From the NCBI GenBank assembly GCA_020634235.1, contig JACKCB010000001.1, positions 806,001-870,000 on the forward strand: a stretch of 64,000 bases of DNA, given 5' to 3'. Origin of the DNA: Ardenticatenaceae bacterium. Lineage in GTDB: Bacteria; Chloroflexota; Anaerolineae; Promineifilales; Promineifilaceae. Shown one piece after another: positions 45,130-53,821 of the stretch; the first letter of the stretch is position 1, and each line of letters begins with the position of its first letter. Under the pieces are notes generated by a model. The model was given only the letters and a program-made list of their open reading frames with translations, did not search any database and was not told the DNA's origin. A program made the translations under genes and the position numbers.

Positions 45130-46611
45130 CTACAAGTAATATCTGGGCATGATGTAGCCGAGCAGGCTGACGATGTTGAGCAGGATGATGCCCAGGCGCA
45201 GGAGAGTGTGCCCGGCCGGGTGCCAGCGCGGCGGCAGCCAGGCCAGCAGCCCCGCGGCAAAAAAGGCCAGCATGGGCACCACCGTGCCCAACCAGTAACG
45301 CCCCTGCAAGCCCCGGCCGTTGCCATACTCCCACCAGAAGGTCAGGTCATAAAATTGCAGCAGGACCACGGGCAGCAGCATCACCGCCGCCAGGAACAGC
45401 CACACCAGCAGCGGGGGCACGCCCCGGCCGGTGCGCCAGGCCTCCCAGGCCGCCGGGCCGCGCATCTGCCGCCAGTGGCGCACCGCCAGCAGCACCAGCC
45501 CGGCCATCGCCAGCACCGTCAGCAGGCGCAGCAAGGTATACACCCAGGCGGGCAGCGCCGTATCCAGCCAGCCAAAGTGCGCCCACCAGGTCGTAAAAAT
45601 GCCGCCCCACACCGACTGGTAATAATCCAGAAAATGCTGCCCCACGCCGTAATCATAGAACGGGTTCTGGATAATGCGATGCCCCTTCAACACCGGATTG
45701 AAATACAGCCAGTCATCATTCAGCCGCCGGCTGCGCAGCATCCACCAGCCCAGCGGCAGCAAAATGATGCCCCCCATCAGCGCCGCCGACCAGAAGATGG
45801 GCCAGCGCCGCCCCCGGCTGCGCCACCAGTCATAGGCCACCAGGGCGGCAATCAGCGGGACAATGCCACTGAGCGTCGGCTTGGTGAGCATTCCCACGGC
45901 AAACACCACCCCAGTGGCTACGCCATAGCGCCAGTTGAAGCCCTGGCGAAAAATGAGCAGGCAGAGGTAGATGAGCAGCGAATAGCACAGGATCAGCAGG
46001 CCATCGACGCTGACCACGGCGATAATCTCGCTCATCTGCGGGTGGAAGGCGACCAGCGTGGGGATGGTCAGGCGCATGGCCCCGTTTTGGGGGAAGAGCT
46101 GGCCGGCAATGAGGTAGGCAACAATCACCACCGGAGTGCCAATGAGCACGGCCAGCAGCCGCTGCACCTGGGCGCGGTAAAGCAAATCGCCACCGTCAAA
46201 CAGCCGGTATACCCCGGCCGCGACAACGTAATAGAGCGGCGTGGCGTGCATCAACTTGCCCACCCCTTGCAATTCGGTGGTGTAACGCGTCTCCGGCGGC
46301 AGTTCGCCAAAGGCCGGCTCGCCGGGGCCAACCGGCGTGCGGCTGAACGCCTGCCGCTGTTCCGGGGCATAGGGCAGGCGGCCCACGTCGGCCAGCTCGC
46401 GGGAGAGCGTTACCTCGTCGGGCAGCCATTCGTCCCCTTCGTCGGGCAGCCGGCCGGTCTCGGCAATGAACTGGATGACGGCGTAATGGTCGTCTTCGTC
46501 CGGCCCCTGCCACAGGGGAAAGGCCAGGCTCCACAGCACCCCCTTCACCAGCATGATGAGGCACAGCAGGGCGATGAGCCACGCTTCGCGGTGGGTGGTC
46601 AGGCGGCTCAT
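45130..46611 (-). CDS. DUF2142-like polytopic membrane protein (predicted glycosyltransferase)
   Basis: The 493-residue protein has 10-12 membrane helices. After the first helix comes FPLWQGPDEDDHY, the acidic loop typical of DUF2142/GT39-type (GT-C) enzymes that use polyprenyl-phosphate sugars. HATPLYYVVAAGVYR and a KPTLSG loop fit the same class. It probably glycosylates a surface polymer. It overlaps the methyltransferase stop by 4 bp. Confidence 0.8.
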   Translation of the reverse strand: MSRLTTHREAWLIALLCLIMLVKGVLWSLAFPLWQGPDEDDHYAVIQFIAETGRLPDEGDEWLPDEVTLSRELADVGRLPYAPEQRQAFSRTPVGPGEPAFGELPPETRYTTELQGVGKLMHATPLYYVVAAGVYRLFDGGDLLYRAQVQRLLAVLIGTPVVIVAYLIAGQLFPQNGAMRLTIPTLVAFHPQMSEIIAVVSVDGLLILCYSLLIYLCLLIFRQGFNWRYGVATGVVFAVGMLTKPTLSGIVPLIAALVAYDWWRSRGRRWPIFWSAALMGGIILLPLGWWMLRSRRLNDDWLYFNPVLKGHRIIQNPFYDYGVGQHFLDYYQSVWGGIFTTWWAHFGWLDTALPAWVYTLLRLLTVLAMAGLVLLAVRHWRQMRGPAAWEAWRTGRGVPPLLVWLFLAAVMLLPVVLLQFYDLTFWWEYGNGRGLQGRYWLGTVVPMLAFFAAGLLAWLPPRWHPAGHTLLRLGIILLNIVSLLGYIMPRYYL

Positions 46612-47309
46612 GGGGCCTCCCCGGTCCCCGGCCGGGCCACCACAAAGCAGTGGGCGCTGTAGCGGCGGGCCAGGCGCACCAACAGCGCTTCCAGCCTGAC
46701 AAAGAGGGGGGTTAGCTTTTCCATAAACGGCAGTTGGTCAGGTAGGATTTCCCACAACCAGAAGAGGACGCTGTACTGCTGGGCCTGGGCCACCTGGAAG
46801 CCGGCCTCGGCCAGCATCGTTTGCAGCCCGGCAAAGGTGAAGGGGGCGTTGATCGCATCGCCCAGCCAGACCGGGTACAGTTTGCGCCCCCAACGGATGA
46901 TGGGGTTATCTTCAACGGTTTCCACCAGGAAGAGCGTCCCGGCCGGGGTCAGGCAGCGCCGCACCTCGGCCAGCGCCTGCTGCACGTCGCCAATGTGGTG
47001 CAGCACATGCTGGATGTAGATCACGTCCAGCGAGTGGTTGGCAAAGGGCAGTTGCAGGCCGCTGGCCAGCAGCACCGGGCCGTGGGCGCGGGCCAGTTTC
47101 ACCCGTTCTGGCACCACGTCCAGCCCCATGGGCCGGCAGCCGTATTGTACGAAGCGGCTCATGTTCCACCCCGCCGCGCAGCCTACGTCGAGGATACGCC
47201 TCGCCCCCGGCCGGGTCAGCTCCACCTTCTCCACCGCAAAGTAAGGCAGCACCCGGTAGCGGCTGGGCGACCAGTTCTCGCCAAAAACAACCGGTTTACG
47301 GTAATCCAT
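46608..47309 (-). CDS. Class I SAM-dependent methyltransferase
   Basis: The 233-residue enzyme has SAM motif I ILDVGCAAGWN at about 39-49, motif II LDVV, and IQHVLHHIGDVQQALAEVRRCLTPAGTLF as motifs IV-V. A hydrophobic late segment may dock it to the membrane. It resembles ubiquinone/glycan methyltransferases; in this operon it may cap or decorate a sugar. ATG 47309 is used; a TTG two codons earlier is possible. Confidence 0.87.
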   Translation of the reverse strand: MDYRKPVVFGENWSPSRYRVLPYFAVEKVELTRPGARRILDVGCAAGWNMSRFVQYGCRPMGLDVVPERVKLARAHGPVLLASGLQLPFANHSLDVIYIQHVLHHIGDVQQALAEVRRCLTPAGTLFLVETVEDNPIIRWGRKLYPVWLGDAINAPFTFAGLQTMLAEAGFQVAQAQQYSVLFWLWEILPDQLPFMEKLTPLFVRLEALLVRLARRYSAHCFVVARPGTGEAP

Positions 47310-47327
47310 AGGCAACGATAGGCGGGT

Positions 47328-48083
47328 TCAGGCGCGCCGGGCCGGCTCAAACACGTCAATGCGCCGCAGCCCCAGGCGATGGATAAGGTATCGGGCGGCC
47401 ACCCCCAGCGTTTGCAGCCCATACTTCAGGCTGCCCCGAAAACTAATGGATGATGCCTCGTTGAAGTAGCGCGTGCTCACCGGCACTTCGGCAAAGCGGA
47501 AGCCAAAGCGATGGGCCTGGAAAATCATCTCCGTGTCGAAGACAAAATCATTCGAGTTGCGCAAAAAAGGCACGGTCAGCAGCAGCTTGCGGCTGTAAGC
47601 GCGGTAGCCGGTGTGGCATTCGGAGAGGTTGGTGCCCATCACCAGGTTCTCGACGCCGGTCAGAAAGCGATTGGACAGATATTTATAGCGCGGCATGCCC
47701 CCTTCTCTGGCGCTCTTGGGCGGCATGAAGCGGGAGCCAAACACAAAATCACCCTGCCCCTCCCGGATAGCGCTGATCATGGCCGGGATGATTTGCGGGT
47801 CATACTGGCCGTCGGGGTGCAGCATAATCACGATGTCAGCGCCCAAGCGCAGCGCCTCCATGTAGCAGGTCTTTTGGTTGGCCCCATAGCCGGCATTATG
47901 CGGATGGACAATCAGGTCCAGCGGCAGTTGGCGGGCCACGGCGGCCGTGTCGTCAATGCTGCCATCATCCACCAGGATGACCTGGTCCACATACTCGGCC
48001 GGGATTCGCTGGTAAGTGTCCACCAACGTCTGCGCCGCATTGTAAGCGGGCATCACCACAATGACTTTCGGGCGTTCGTTCAT
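47328..48083 (-). CDS. Glycosyltransferase family 2, DPM1-like (polyprenyl-phosphate sugar synthase)
   Basis: The 251-residue protein opens with VIVVMPAYNAAQTL, VDDGSIDDT (metal-binding DDG at 39-41), HNAGYGANQK and MLHPDGQYDP, the pattern of dolichyl-phosphate-mannose synthase-like GT2 enzymes. It would make polyprenyl-phosphate sugar donors for the GT39-type enzymes around it. An ATG 13 codons upstream is possible, but 48083 fits the family start. Confidence 0.9.
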   Translation of the reverse strand: MNERPKVIVVMPAYNAAQTLVDTYQRIPAEYVDQVILVDDGSIDDTAAVARQLPLDLIVHPHNAGYGANQKTCYMEALRLGADIVIMLHPDGQYDPQIIPAMISAIREGQGDFVFGSRFMPPKSAREGGMPRYKYLSNRFLTGVENLVMGTNLSECHTGYRAYSRKLLLTVPFLRNSNDFVFDTEMIFQAHRFGFRFAEVPVSTRYFNEASSISFRGSLKYGLQTLGVAARYLIHRLGLRRIDVFEPARRA

Positions 48084-48230
48084 AGCTGGCTGCGGGTCGC
48101 TGGTTGCTGGTTGCCTGTCCATTATGCGGATGATAACGTGATTTGGGTCTCCCGTCCACCACACACAATGCGCCCCACGCAATGCATCACGCGCAGTTCC
48201 TACCACATGGCCAGGCGTCCCCCCACCTCC

Positions 48231-50552
48231 TCACCGCCCCACTTCCCCAATCACCAACCCATCCGCCGCTCCAACCAGGTAACGCTGGCCGCTGGCCACA
48301 TCATACACCCCCAGGCGCAGCGTGTACCGGCCGGGAGCCATCTCCGCCGGCAGCGCCAGCCGGTGCAGTTGCATGACCTCATCCCCGGCGCTCAACCCGG
48401 CCGGGCGCACCCCCCAGCCATCATCCTGGGCCACAATCTCGCCCGTCTCATCCAGCAGATGCAGGAACAGGTGGAACCCGGCCGGGGGCGGATCCAACAC
48501 CCGCCAACCGGTCAGCAATTTCAGCACCTGGCCGGGAGTCACCATCTCCGGCAGCGCCGGCGCGTAGCCCAGCCAGGCCAGGGCCATGCTGTCCGTCTGC
48601 GGATTCCTGAACGGGCCGGCAAAGCCATTCGCGGCCGGCTGCCAGGCCACGCCGCTGAGCGGCGACTCCGGCCAGTGGTAAAAGCTGTAGGCCAGCGCCG
48701 GTCCCCCCGGCCGGGACGAAACCTCCTGCCGTGCCGCCGGCGGATACAAATCGGCCAGCAGCGGCTCGGCCGGCACATCCCCGGCCCCCACCACGCTCCA
48801 AAACGACGTGCTGTTAGCCCACACCAGGCCGCGCTGGGCATCGAACCAGCGCAGCGTAACGTTGTTGGTGGCGATGGTCGCCTCATACCCGGCCGGGGTC
48901 ACATCCGGCAGCCCCACCCCGGCCAGGGCCACGCCCGTCAGCGGCCCATCGGGCGGCACGTCATAGACGAAAATCGAGTAGCCGGCCCGGCCGGTGGGCG
49001 TCTGCGCCCGGAACCAGGCCAACGTGCCGGGGTCATCCAGGAAGACGCCCACCAACTGCGTGGCACTGAGCGCATACACCCCGGCCGCCGGGCGCGGCGG
49101 GTAGAAGCTGGCCACCAGCGGATCGGCCGCCGGCAGCGGCCACAAGGGCAGCACCTCGGCCGGCACGCCGTACACCTGCGGCGGCGTGGTGCTAAACAGC
49201 CCGGTACGCACAGCCGGGATATGCCGTTCGGCCAGGTAACCGGCCAGCCGCCCCACATCCTGCCCCCAATCCAGGTTGGAATCCACGGCCACGCGCCAGC
49301 CATTGGCCGGGCCGCCGGCCAGCCGGTTGAAATAGGCCAGGTAGTGGGGGTGGGCCAGCAGGCTCACCACGGCCAGCGCGGCCAGGCTGCCGCCCACAAC
49401 CAGCCGGCCGGGCCTGCCTGGCCACGCCCCCGGCCGGGCCAGGTGAGCCGTGAGCAAAAAGAGCGGCGGCAGGATGGGCAGCAAGTGCCGGTAACCGATG
49501 TTGATGTGCGAGACGAGGGCCGCCCCGGCCGGGATAACCACCAGCAGCAGCAGCCACAACTGCGACCCCGCCCACCAGCGCCGCCGCAGCACCACGCCCA
49601 GGCCCAGGCCAACCAGCAGCAGGGCCGGCAGTGGGGTCTTGGCCAGGTAAACCACCGGGAAGTAATACCACCAGCCGCCCACGTTGGTTTGCCCCAGCAG
49701 GTAGGTGGGATGGCCGGCCTGCTGCGCCCCACGGGCCGCCGTCCAGTTCACTGCCAGCACTGCCAGGTCAAAACGCTGCACGGCCAGCAGCACCAGTCCG
49801 GCCAGCAGGAGCCAGCCGCCCACCTGAGCCAACGCCAGGGCCGCGCCGCGCCACCCCGGCCGGGTCCGCCATGCCTGGTACAGGGCCAGCAGCGGGATGG
49901 CCGGCAGCATGGCCAGGGCCGAGAATTTGCTGCTAATGGCCAACCCCAGGCAGAGGCCGGCCAGCACGTAGCGCACCCGGCCGGGGCGCTGCCAATAGCG
50001 CCACAACATAAACGCCGCCAGCAGCATGAAGAAAGCCGTGCCGGTGTCGGTGGTGGCCAGGGCGCTGTGGGCGATCACGTTGGGGTCAAAGGTGAACAAG
50101 AACAGAGCCAGCAGGCCGCCGGCGGCCCGGCCGGTTAGCTGGCGGCCCCAATGGTACAGCAGCGCGGCCAGCAGCAGCGCCAGTCCCATCACCACCAGCC
50201 GCCCCAGCCACAACATCTGGAAGCCGCTGTCATTCAGGGACCACATGAAATCGCTGCTCAAGGCCAGAGTAGCAAACCGCTCGCCGAAGTAGGGCTGGTC
50301 CAGCGGCAGTGCCGGGTGCACGGCCAGGCTGATAGGCAGCCCCATGAGCGCCTGAATGAGCAGCGGGTTATCGATAATGGCTTGCAGCGGGCTGTGCTGC
50401 CAGTACAGCGCCCCGGCGTAAAGGTGCAGCACCTCGTCAAAGGTGGCGGCGCTGCTGGCCGCGGTGAGCAGCAGGCGCAGCAGAAAGAGGAGCAGCAGCC
50501 CGGCCGGGGCGGCTTTGGCATACCGGCCGGGAAAATTGCGCACAGAATTCAT
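48231..50552 (-). CDS. GT39-type membrane glycosyltransferase with C-terminal beta-sandwich
   Basis: The 773-residue protein begins with a membrane segment and the acidic loop FDEVLHLY typical of protein O-mannosyltransferases. It has about 11 helices up to residue 420, a long external region, and the C-terminal module LFLHLLDETGEIVAQDD...PGRYTLRLGVYDVASG. Such enzymes use polyprenyl-phosphate sugars to glycosylate extracytoplasmic proteins or lipids. ATG 50552 is chosen; a TTG ten codons upstream is the alternative. Confidence 0.85.
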   Translation of the reverse strand: MNSVRNFPGRYAKAAPAGLLLLFLLRLLLTAASSAATFDEVLHLYAGALYWQHSPLQAIIDNPLLIQALMGLPISLAVHPALPLDQPYFGERFATLALSSDFMWSLNDSGFQMLWLGRLVVMGLALLLAALLYHWGRQLTGRAAGGLLALFLFTFDPNVIAHSALATTDTGTAFFMLLAAFMLWRYWQRPGRVRYVLAGLCLGLAISSKFSALAMLPAIPLLALYQAWRTRPGWRGAALALAQVGGWLLLAGLVLLAVQRFDLAVLAVNWTAARGAQQAGHPTYLLGQTNVGGWWYYFPVVYLAKTPLPALLLVGLGLGVVLRRRWWAGSQLWLLLLVVIPAGAALVSHINIGYRHLLPILPPLFLLTAHLARPGAWPGRPGRLVVGGSLAALAVVSLLAHPHYLAYFNRLAGGPANGWRVAVDSNLDWGQDVGRLAGYLAERHIPAVRTGLFSTTPPQVYGVPAEVLPLWPLPAADPLVASFYPPRPAAGVYALSATQLVGVFLDDPGTLAWFRAQTPTGRAGYSIFVYDVPPDGPLTGVALAGVGLPDVTPAGYEATIATNNVTLRWFDAQRGLVWANSTSFWSVVGAGDVPAEPLLADLYPPAARQEVSSRPGGPALAYSFYHWPESPLSGVAWQPAANGFAGPFRNPQTDSMALAWLGYAPALPEMVTPGQVLKLLTGWRVLDPPPAGFHLFLHLLDETGEIVAQDDGWGVRPAGLSAGDEVMQLHRLALPAEMAPGRYTLRLGVYDVASGQRYLVGAADGLVIGEVGR

Positions 50553-50740
50553 AGCGGGCAATTCTAATGCACTTTCCCGCAAGCTCCTACCACGTGAAAG
50601 CTGCGCCCGGCCGGGGAGAAGCGAGCTTTTTGCCGCGCCTGATTGATTCTGCTAACATTCCCGTTTGTTTGGCCGGCAGCGAACACATAGGGAACCGTTA
50701 CCAGGCCCATAACCTTCAAAGTTAGGAGAACACAACCAGA

Positions 50741-52030
50741 ATGTCAGAGGAAACCCCAACGCAGCGTGGGCAAGCTGCGGAGAAACCGCGCCCTGCCCCA
50801 ATCACCCGACTTGGCTACCTAGCCGCAATTCCCTTGTTTTTCTTGCTTGTTTGGGCCTTAACCCATGCCATTCGCCCCCAGGAGAGCGTCGTTGCGGCCG
50901 CCAACGGGCTGGATGGCACGCCCAGTTTTCTACCCTTGATTCAGTTCATCCCCACGCCGACCCCGGTGCCAACGGCAACCCCCTTCCCGCTGCCAACCAT
51001 CCTCGGCGAAGTTCCCCTGACCGAAGCCCTCTGCCCCAACTACGTGGGGGTGAACCCGGTTTCCGGCATGGCTTACATACCCAACAACGGCAACAACACC
51101 CTCAGCATCGTGCAGGAGACCAACCACCTCAAAACAGTGGCTTTCGGCAACTGGCCCGGCCGGGTCGCCGTCGACCCCAACGGCACGCGGGCCTTCATCA
51201 CCTACCTGCGCGACTCAAACTTCGCCATCTGGGCTGGTGACAGCTTCTTCGCCACCTTCCCCACCTACGGCGAATCATTTGATGTGGTTTACAACCCCGT
51301 CAACCATTACATCTATGTCTCCGACCTGTTCAGCCGCATTTCTATTTACGATGGTGATACCAACCAACTGGTAGAAACGGTCAACCTGGCCTCTGGCTGG
51401 GTGCTGGGGTTGGCTGTAGACACCAACACCGGGCTGGTCTATGCCGCCAACTGGGAGTTGGGCAACGTTTTTATCATCGACGGCACGCAGCAGGTGGGCA
51501 TGGTGCCCGTGGGCTGGGGCGTGCTGGAACTGGCGGTGAACCCCAACAACGGCTACGTGTACGGTGCTCACTCTGCCCCCAGTGCCCAATACCCCAACAA
51601 CATCAGCATCATCAAGGACGGCCAGTTGGTAAAAACCTACACCACCGCCACCCGTTCAATGGATGTGGCCGTAGACCCGGTCACCGGCTACGCTTACTTC
51701 GCCAACGAGGACAATGACACGGTTACCGTGGTGCAGGGAGAAACCTTTATCGCCACTATTCCAGTGGGCAACAGGCCCTGGTCAGTGGCGGTCAACCCGG
51801 AGTCGGGTTATGTCTTTGTCGCCAACCGGGATGACAATACCATCTCGGTGATTCGCGGGGCAGTAGTGGTCGCCACCCTGCCCGGTGGGGCAGAACCCTT
51901 CGCCGTGGCCGTGGACGAAGCGCACGACCTGACCTACGTGGCTAACCGCGCCTCCCATATCGTTTGCAACCCCCAGGACCAGTGCGAGGAAGTATGTGAT
52001 CCCAACGCGTCTGTGACGGTGATCCGCTAG
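50741..52030 (+). CDS. Membrane-anchored YVTN/NHL-type beta-propeller protein
   Basis: Of 429 residues, the N-terminal cytosolic tail is followed by one helix (about 26-44). Next come an FLPLIQF motif and a Thr/Pro linker (IPTPTPVPTATPFPLPT). Seven-bladed repeats with VGVNPVSGMAYIPNNGNNT, VDPNGTRAFI, VNPNNGYVYG and VNPESGYVFVANRDDNT units indicate a YVTN-type propeller outside the cell. Cysteines near the C terminus (CNPQDQCEEVC) may form disulfides. TTAGGAG precedes the ATG. Divergent from the glycan operon. Ligand unknown. Confidence 0.87.
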   Translation: MSEETPTQRGQAAEKPRPAPITRLGYLAAIPLFFLLVWALTHAIRPQESVVAAANGLDGTPSFLPLIQFIPTPTPVPTATPFPLPTILGEVPLTEALCPNYVGVNPVSGMAYIPNNGNNTLSIVQETNHLKTVAFGNWPGRVAVDPNGTRAFITYLRDSNFAIWAGDSFFATFPTYGESFDVVYNPVNHYIYVSDLFSRISIYDGDTNQLVETVNLASGWVLGLAVDTNTGLVYAANWELGNVFIIDGTQQVGMVPVGWGVLELAVNPNNGYVYGAHSAPSAQYPNNISIIKDGQLVKTYTTATRSMDVAVDPVTGYAYFANEDNDTVTVVQGETFIATIPVGNRPWSVAVNPESGYVFVANRDDNTISVIRGAVVVATLPGGAEPFAVAVDEAHDLTYVANRASHIVCNPQDQCEEVCDPNASVTVIR

Positions 52031-52128
52031 CTGCTATGCAAACCTGATAGGTTCTCGCCAGAGGTCAAGTCCATCAATCGCGCCAGAAAAGCCGCAATTC
52101 ACCATTTAGGCCTCGCCGGTTGGGGGCG

Positions 52129-52266
52129 CGCCCGCAAATACCCCGGCCGGGTTGCCCCAGGCGAATGGTAGGGGCGGGACAGGCGGGGTAGGTGTTGGCC
52201 ATTCACCAACAACTCCTCGCCCGCCTGTCTCGCCCGCAAATGCCCCGGCCGGGTTGCCCCAGGCGA
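52129..52266. repeat. 36-bp direct repeats flanking an imperfect inverted repeat
   Basis: Copies at 52129-52164 and 52231-52266 differ at one base, and each contains CCCCGGCCGGG. Between them, arms at 52172-52196 and 52210-52235 form a long imperfect hairpin. The unit resembles a small non-coding mobile or REP-like element in a convergent spacer; nothing coding is seen in it. Confidence 0.75.
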
Positions 52267-52383
52267 GACGACGCGGAGAAGACGCCGTCTGTTCCAGCTG
52301 CCGGTCGCCCGCGTCGTCCCGCCCCAACCCCAGACAATTGCCAATTGGAAATCGCCCAAAACCCTATCAAGTCCAGTCACCCC

Positions 52384-52421
52384 AAAAGAGGCTGTCGTCG
52401 GGCACGACAGCCTCTTTTTTT
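52384..52421. terminator. Bidirectional intrinsic terminator between convergent genes
   Basis: A 15-bp stem (AAAAGAGGCTGTCGT and its complement) with a CGGGC loop has A residues on one side and seven T residues on the other. It lies between the propeller gene and the dehydrogenase stop, which its T tract overlaps. Confidence 0.92.
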
Positions 52422-53754
52422 ATGGCACCACAAGCTTGTAGATGGTGGTGTTCAGGTGGGCCGCCACATACAGCTCACCCTGCGCATCTTCACCAAAGGT
52501 GGTGATGAGCAGGCCCGTGCTGGCCATGAGTACCCGCTCCCACGTGCCGCCGGGTGTCTGTCCAATCCGCCAGATGCGGCCGGAACAAAAGTCGGCAAAC
52601 AGGTATTGGCCGCGCAAGGTGGGGTAGGCGTCGCCACGATACACAAAGCCGCCGGAGATGGAACAGCTTTCGGTGTGGGGAATCTCGAAGAGGGGAAAGG
52701 TGTAGGTGGAACCGCCGCAATCAGCGGCCACGCTGGGCCAGATGGTGCTGTAATCAATGGTGCCCTCGTAGCAGTGCCAGCCATAGTTGGGGCCACCAGG
52801 CGCCCCGGCCGGGTGCAGATTCACCTCTTCCCGCAGCCACTCGCCCACGTCGGCAATCCACAAATCCCCCGTTTGCCGGTCAAAACTCATACGCCAGGGG
52901 TTACGCAGGCCGGTTGCCCAGATTTCGTCGCAGCCCGGCCGGGCCACATACGGATTGTCCGGCGGGATGGTAAACAGCCCACCCACCTCACACTCCGGCG
53001 GTATCCCCGACAAAGAATCCACATCCAGCCGCAAAATACCGCCCAACATATCGTCAATGCGCTGGCTGTAATTGCTGGGGTCGCCTGGGAAGGCGTCCGG
53101 GTCGCCGGGCGGCAGCGGGTCTGGCCCGCCATCCCCAATCGGCATGTAAAGGTAACCATCGGGTCCAAACGCCAGGTCGCCGCCATTGTGCACCTCGCTC
53201 GGTTTGCCCACGTCCAGGACAACCACGCCGCTGTTCGGGTCGGCAACGTTGGGGTCACTCGTCACCTGGAAGCGGGCCAGCACCACGCGATAATCGGGAA
53301 AACCGGTGTAGGCCACGTAGAAGTAACCGTTCTGGGCGTAATTGGGATGGAAAGCCATGCCCAGCAGCCCCTCCTCCCAGTTGCCGGTCTTCACCCGGCC
53401 TTGAATATCCAGGAAGAGCGTCGGCAGCACCTGGCCGTTGGGCAGCACAATCTTGATCCGGCCATCCTTCTCCACCACAAAGATCCGCTCATCCCCGGCG
53501 CTGGCGATGTCGGTCACCGTGCTAATGCTCAGGCCAGAGGCAAAGGGCACCAGTGACACCGAATTGGGCGGCGGCGGCAGCGGTCGGGCCATGATGGGCA
53601 GGTAGCCCACCGGCTCGCTGCCCCCGGCCGGGGCCATGGCCGAAGCCCGCACCCCCACTACGCCATCCAGCAACCACCCAGTCAACAACAGCAGCCCGGC
53701 CAAAAGCAGCAGCCCGGCCAACTTTCCACGCGCTTGCAAACTCATCCCATTCAT
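52420..53754 (-). CDS. Secreted PQQ-dependent sugar dehydrogenase-like protein (GSDH family), copy 1
   Basis: The 444-residue protein has a signal/membrane segment (LAGLLLLAGLLLLTGWLL), then GYLPIMARPLPPPP, then a GSDH-type beta-propeller: MAFHPNYAQNGYFYVAYTG, HNGGDLAFGPDGYLYMPIGDGG, WATGLRNPWRMSFD and PNYGWHCYEG. Family enzymes oxidise aldoses with PQQ in the periplasm or cell envelope. Cofactor binding is inferred, since no PQQ synthesis genes are visible. AAAGGAG precedes the ATG. Paralogue of the gene at 60521. Confidence 0.88.
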   Translation of the reverse strand: MNGMSLQARGKLAGLLLLAGLLLLTGWLLDGVVGVRASAMAPAGGSEPVGYLPIMARPLPPPPNSVSLVPFASGLSISTVTDIASAGDERIFVVEKDGRIKIVLPNGQVLPTLFLDIQGRVKTGNWEEGLLGMAFHPNYAQNGYFYVAYTGFPDYRVVLARFQVTSDPNVADPNSGVVVLDVGKPSEVHNGGDLAFGPDGYLYMPIGDGGPDPLPPGDPDAFPGDPSNYSQRIDDMLGGILRLDVDSLSGIPPECEVGGLFTIPPDNPYVARPGCDEIWATGLRNPWRMSFDRQTGDLWIADVGEWLREEVNLHPAGAPGGPNYGWHCYEGTIDYSTIWPSVAADCGGSTYTFPLFEIPHTESCSISGGFVYRGDAYPTLRGQYLFADFCSGRIWRIGQTPGGTWERVLMASTGLLITTFGEDAQGELYVAAHLNTTIYKLVVP

Positions 53755-53821
53755 CCTCACTCCTTTAAGCTTGTGAGCCTATCAGCCAGCCAGACTCTCA
53801 GCCCGTCAGTTGGCCGGCCGA

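Noticed and set aside
47511..50138. 875-codon open frame on the plus strand
   Set aside because: Antisense to the DPM1-like and GT39 genes, composed of Gln/Pro/Arg/Gly low-complexity sequence; the opposite frame has real family motifs.
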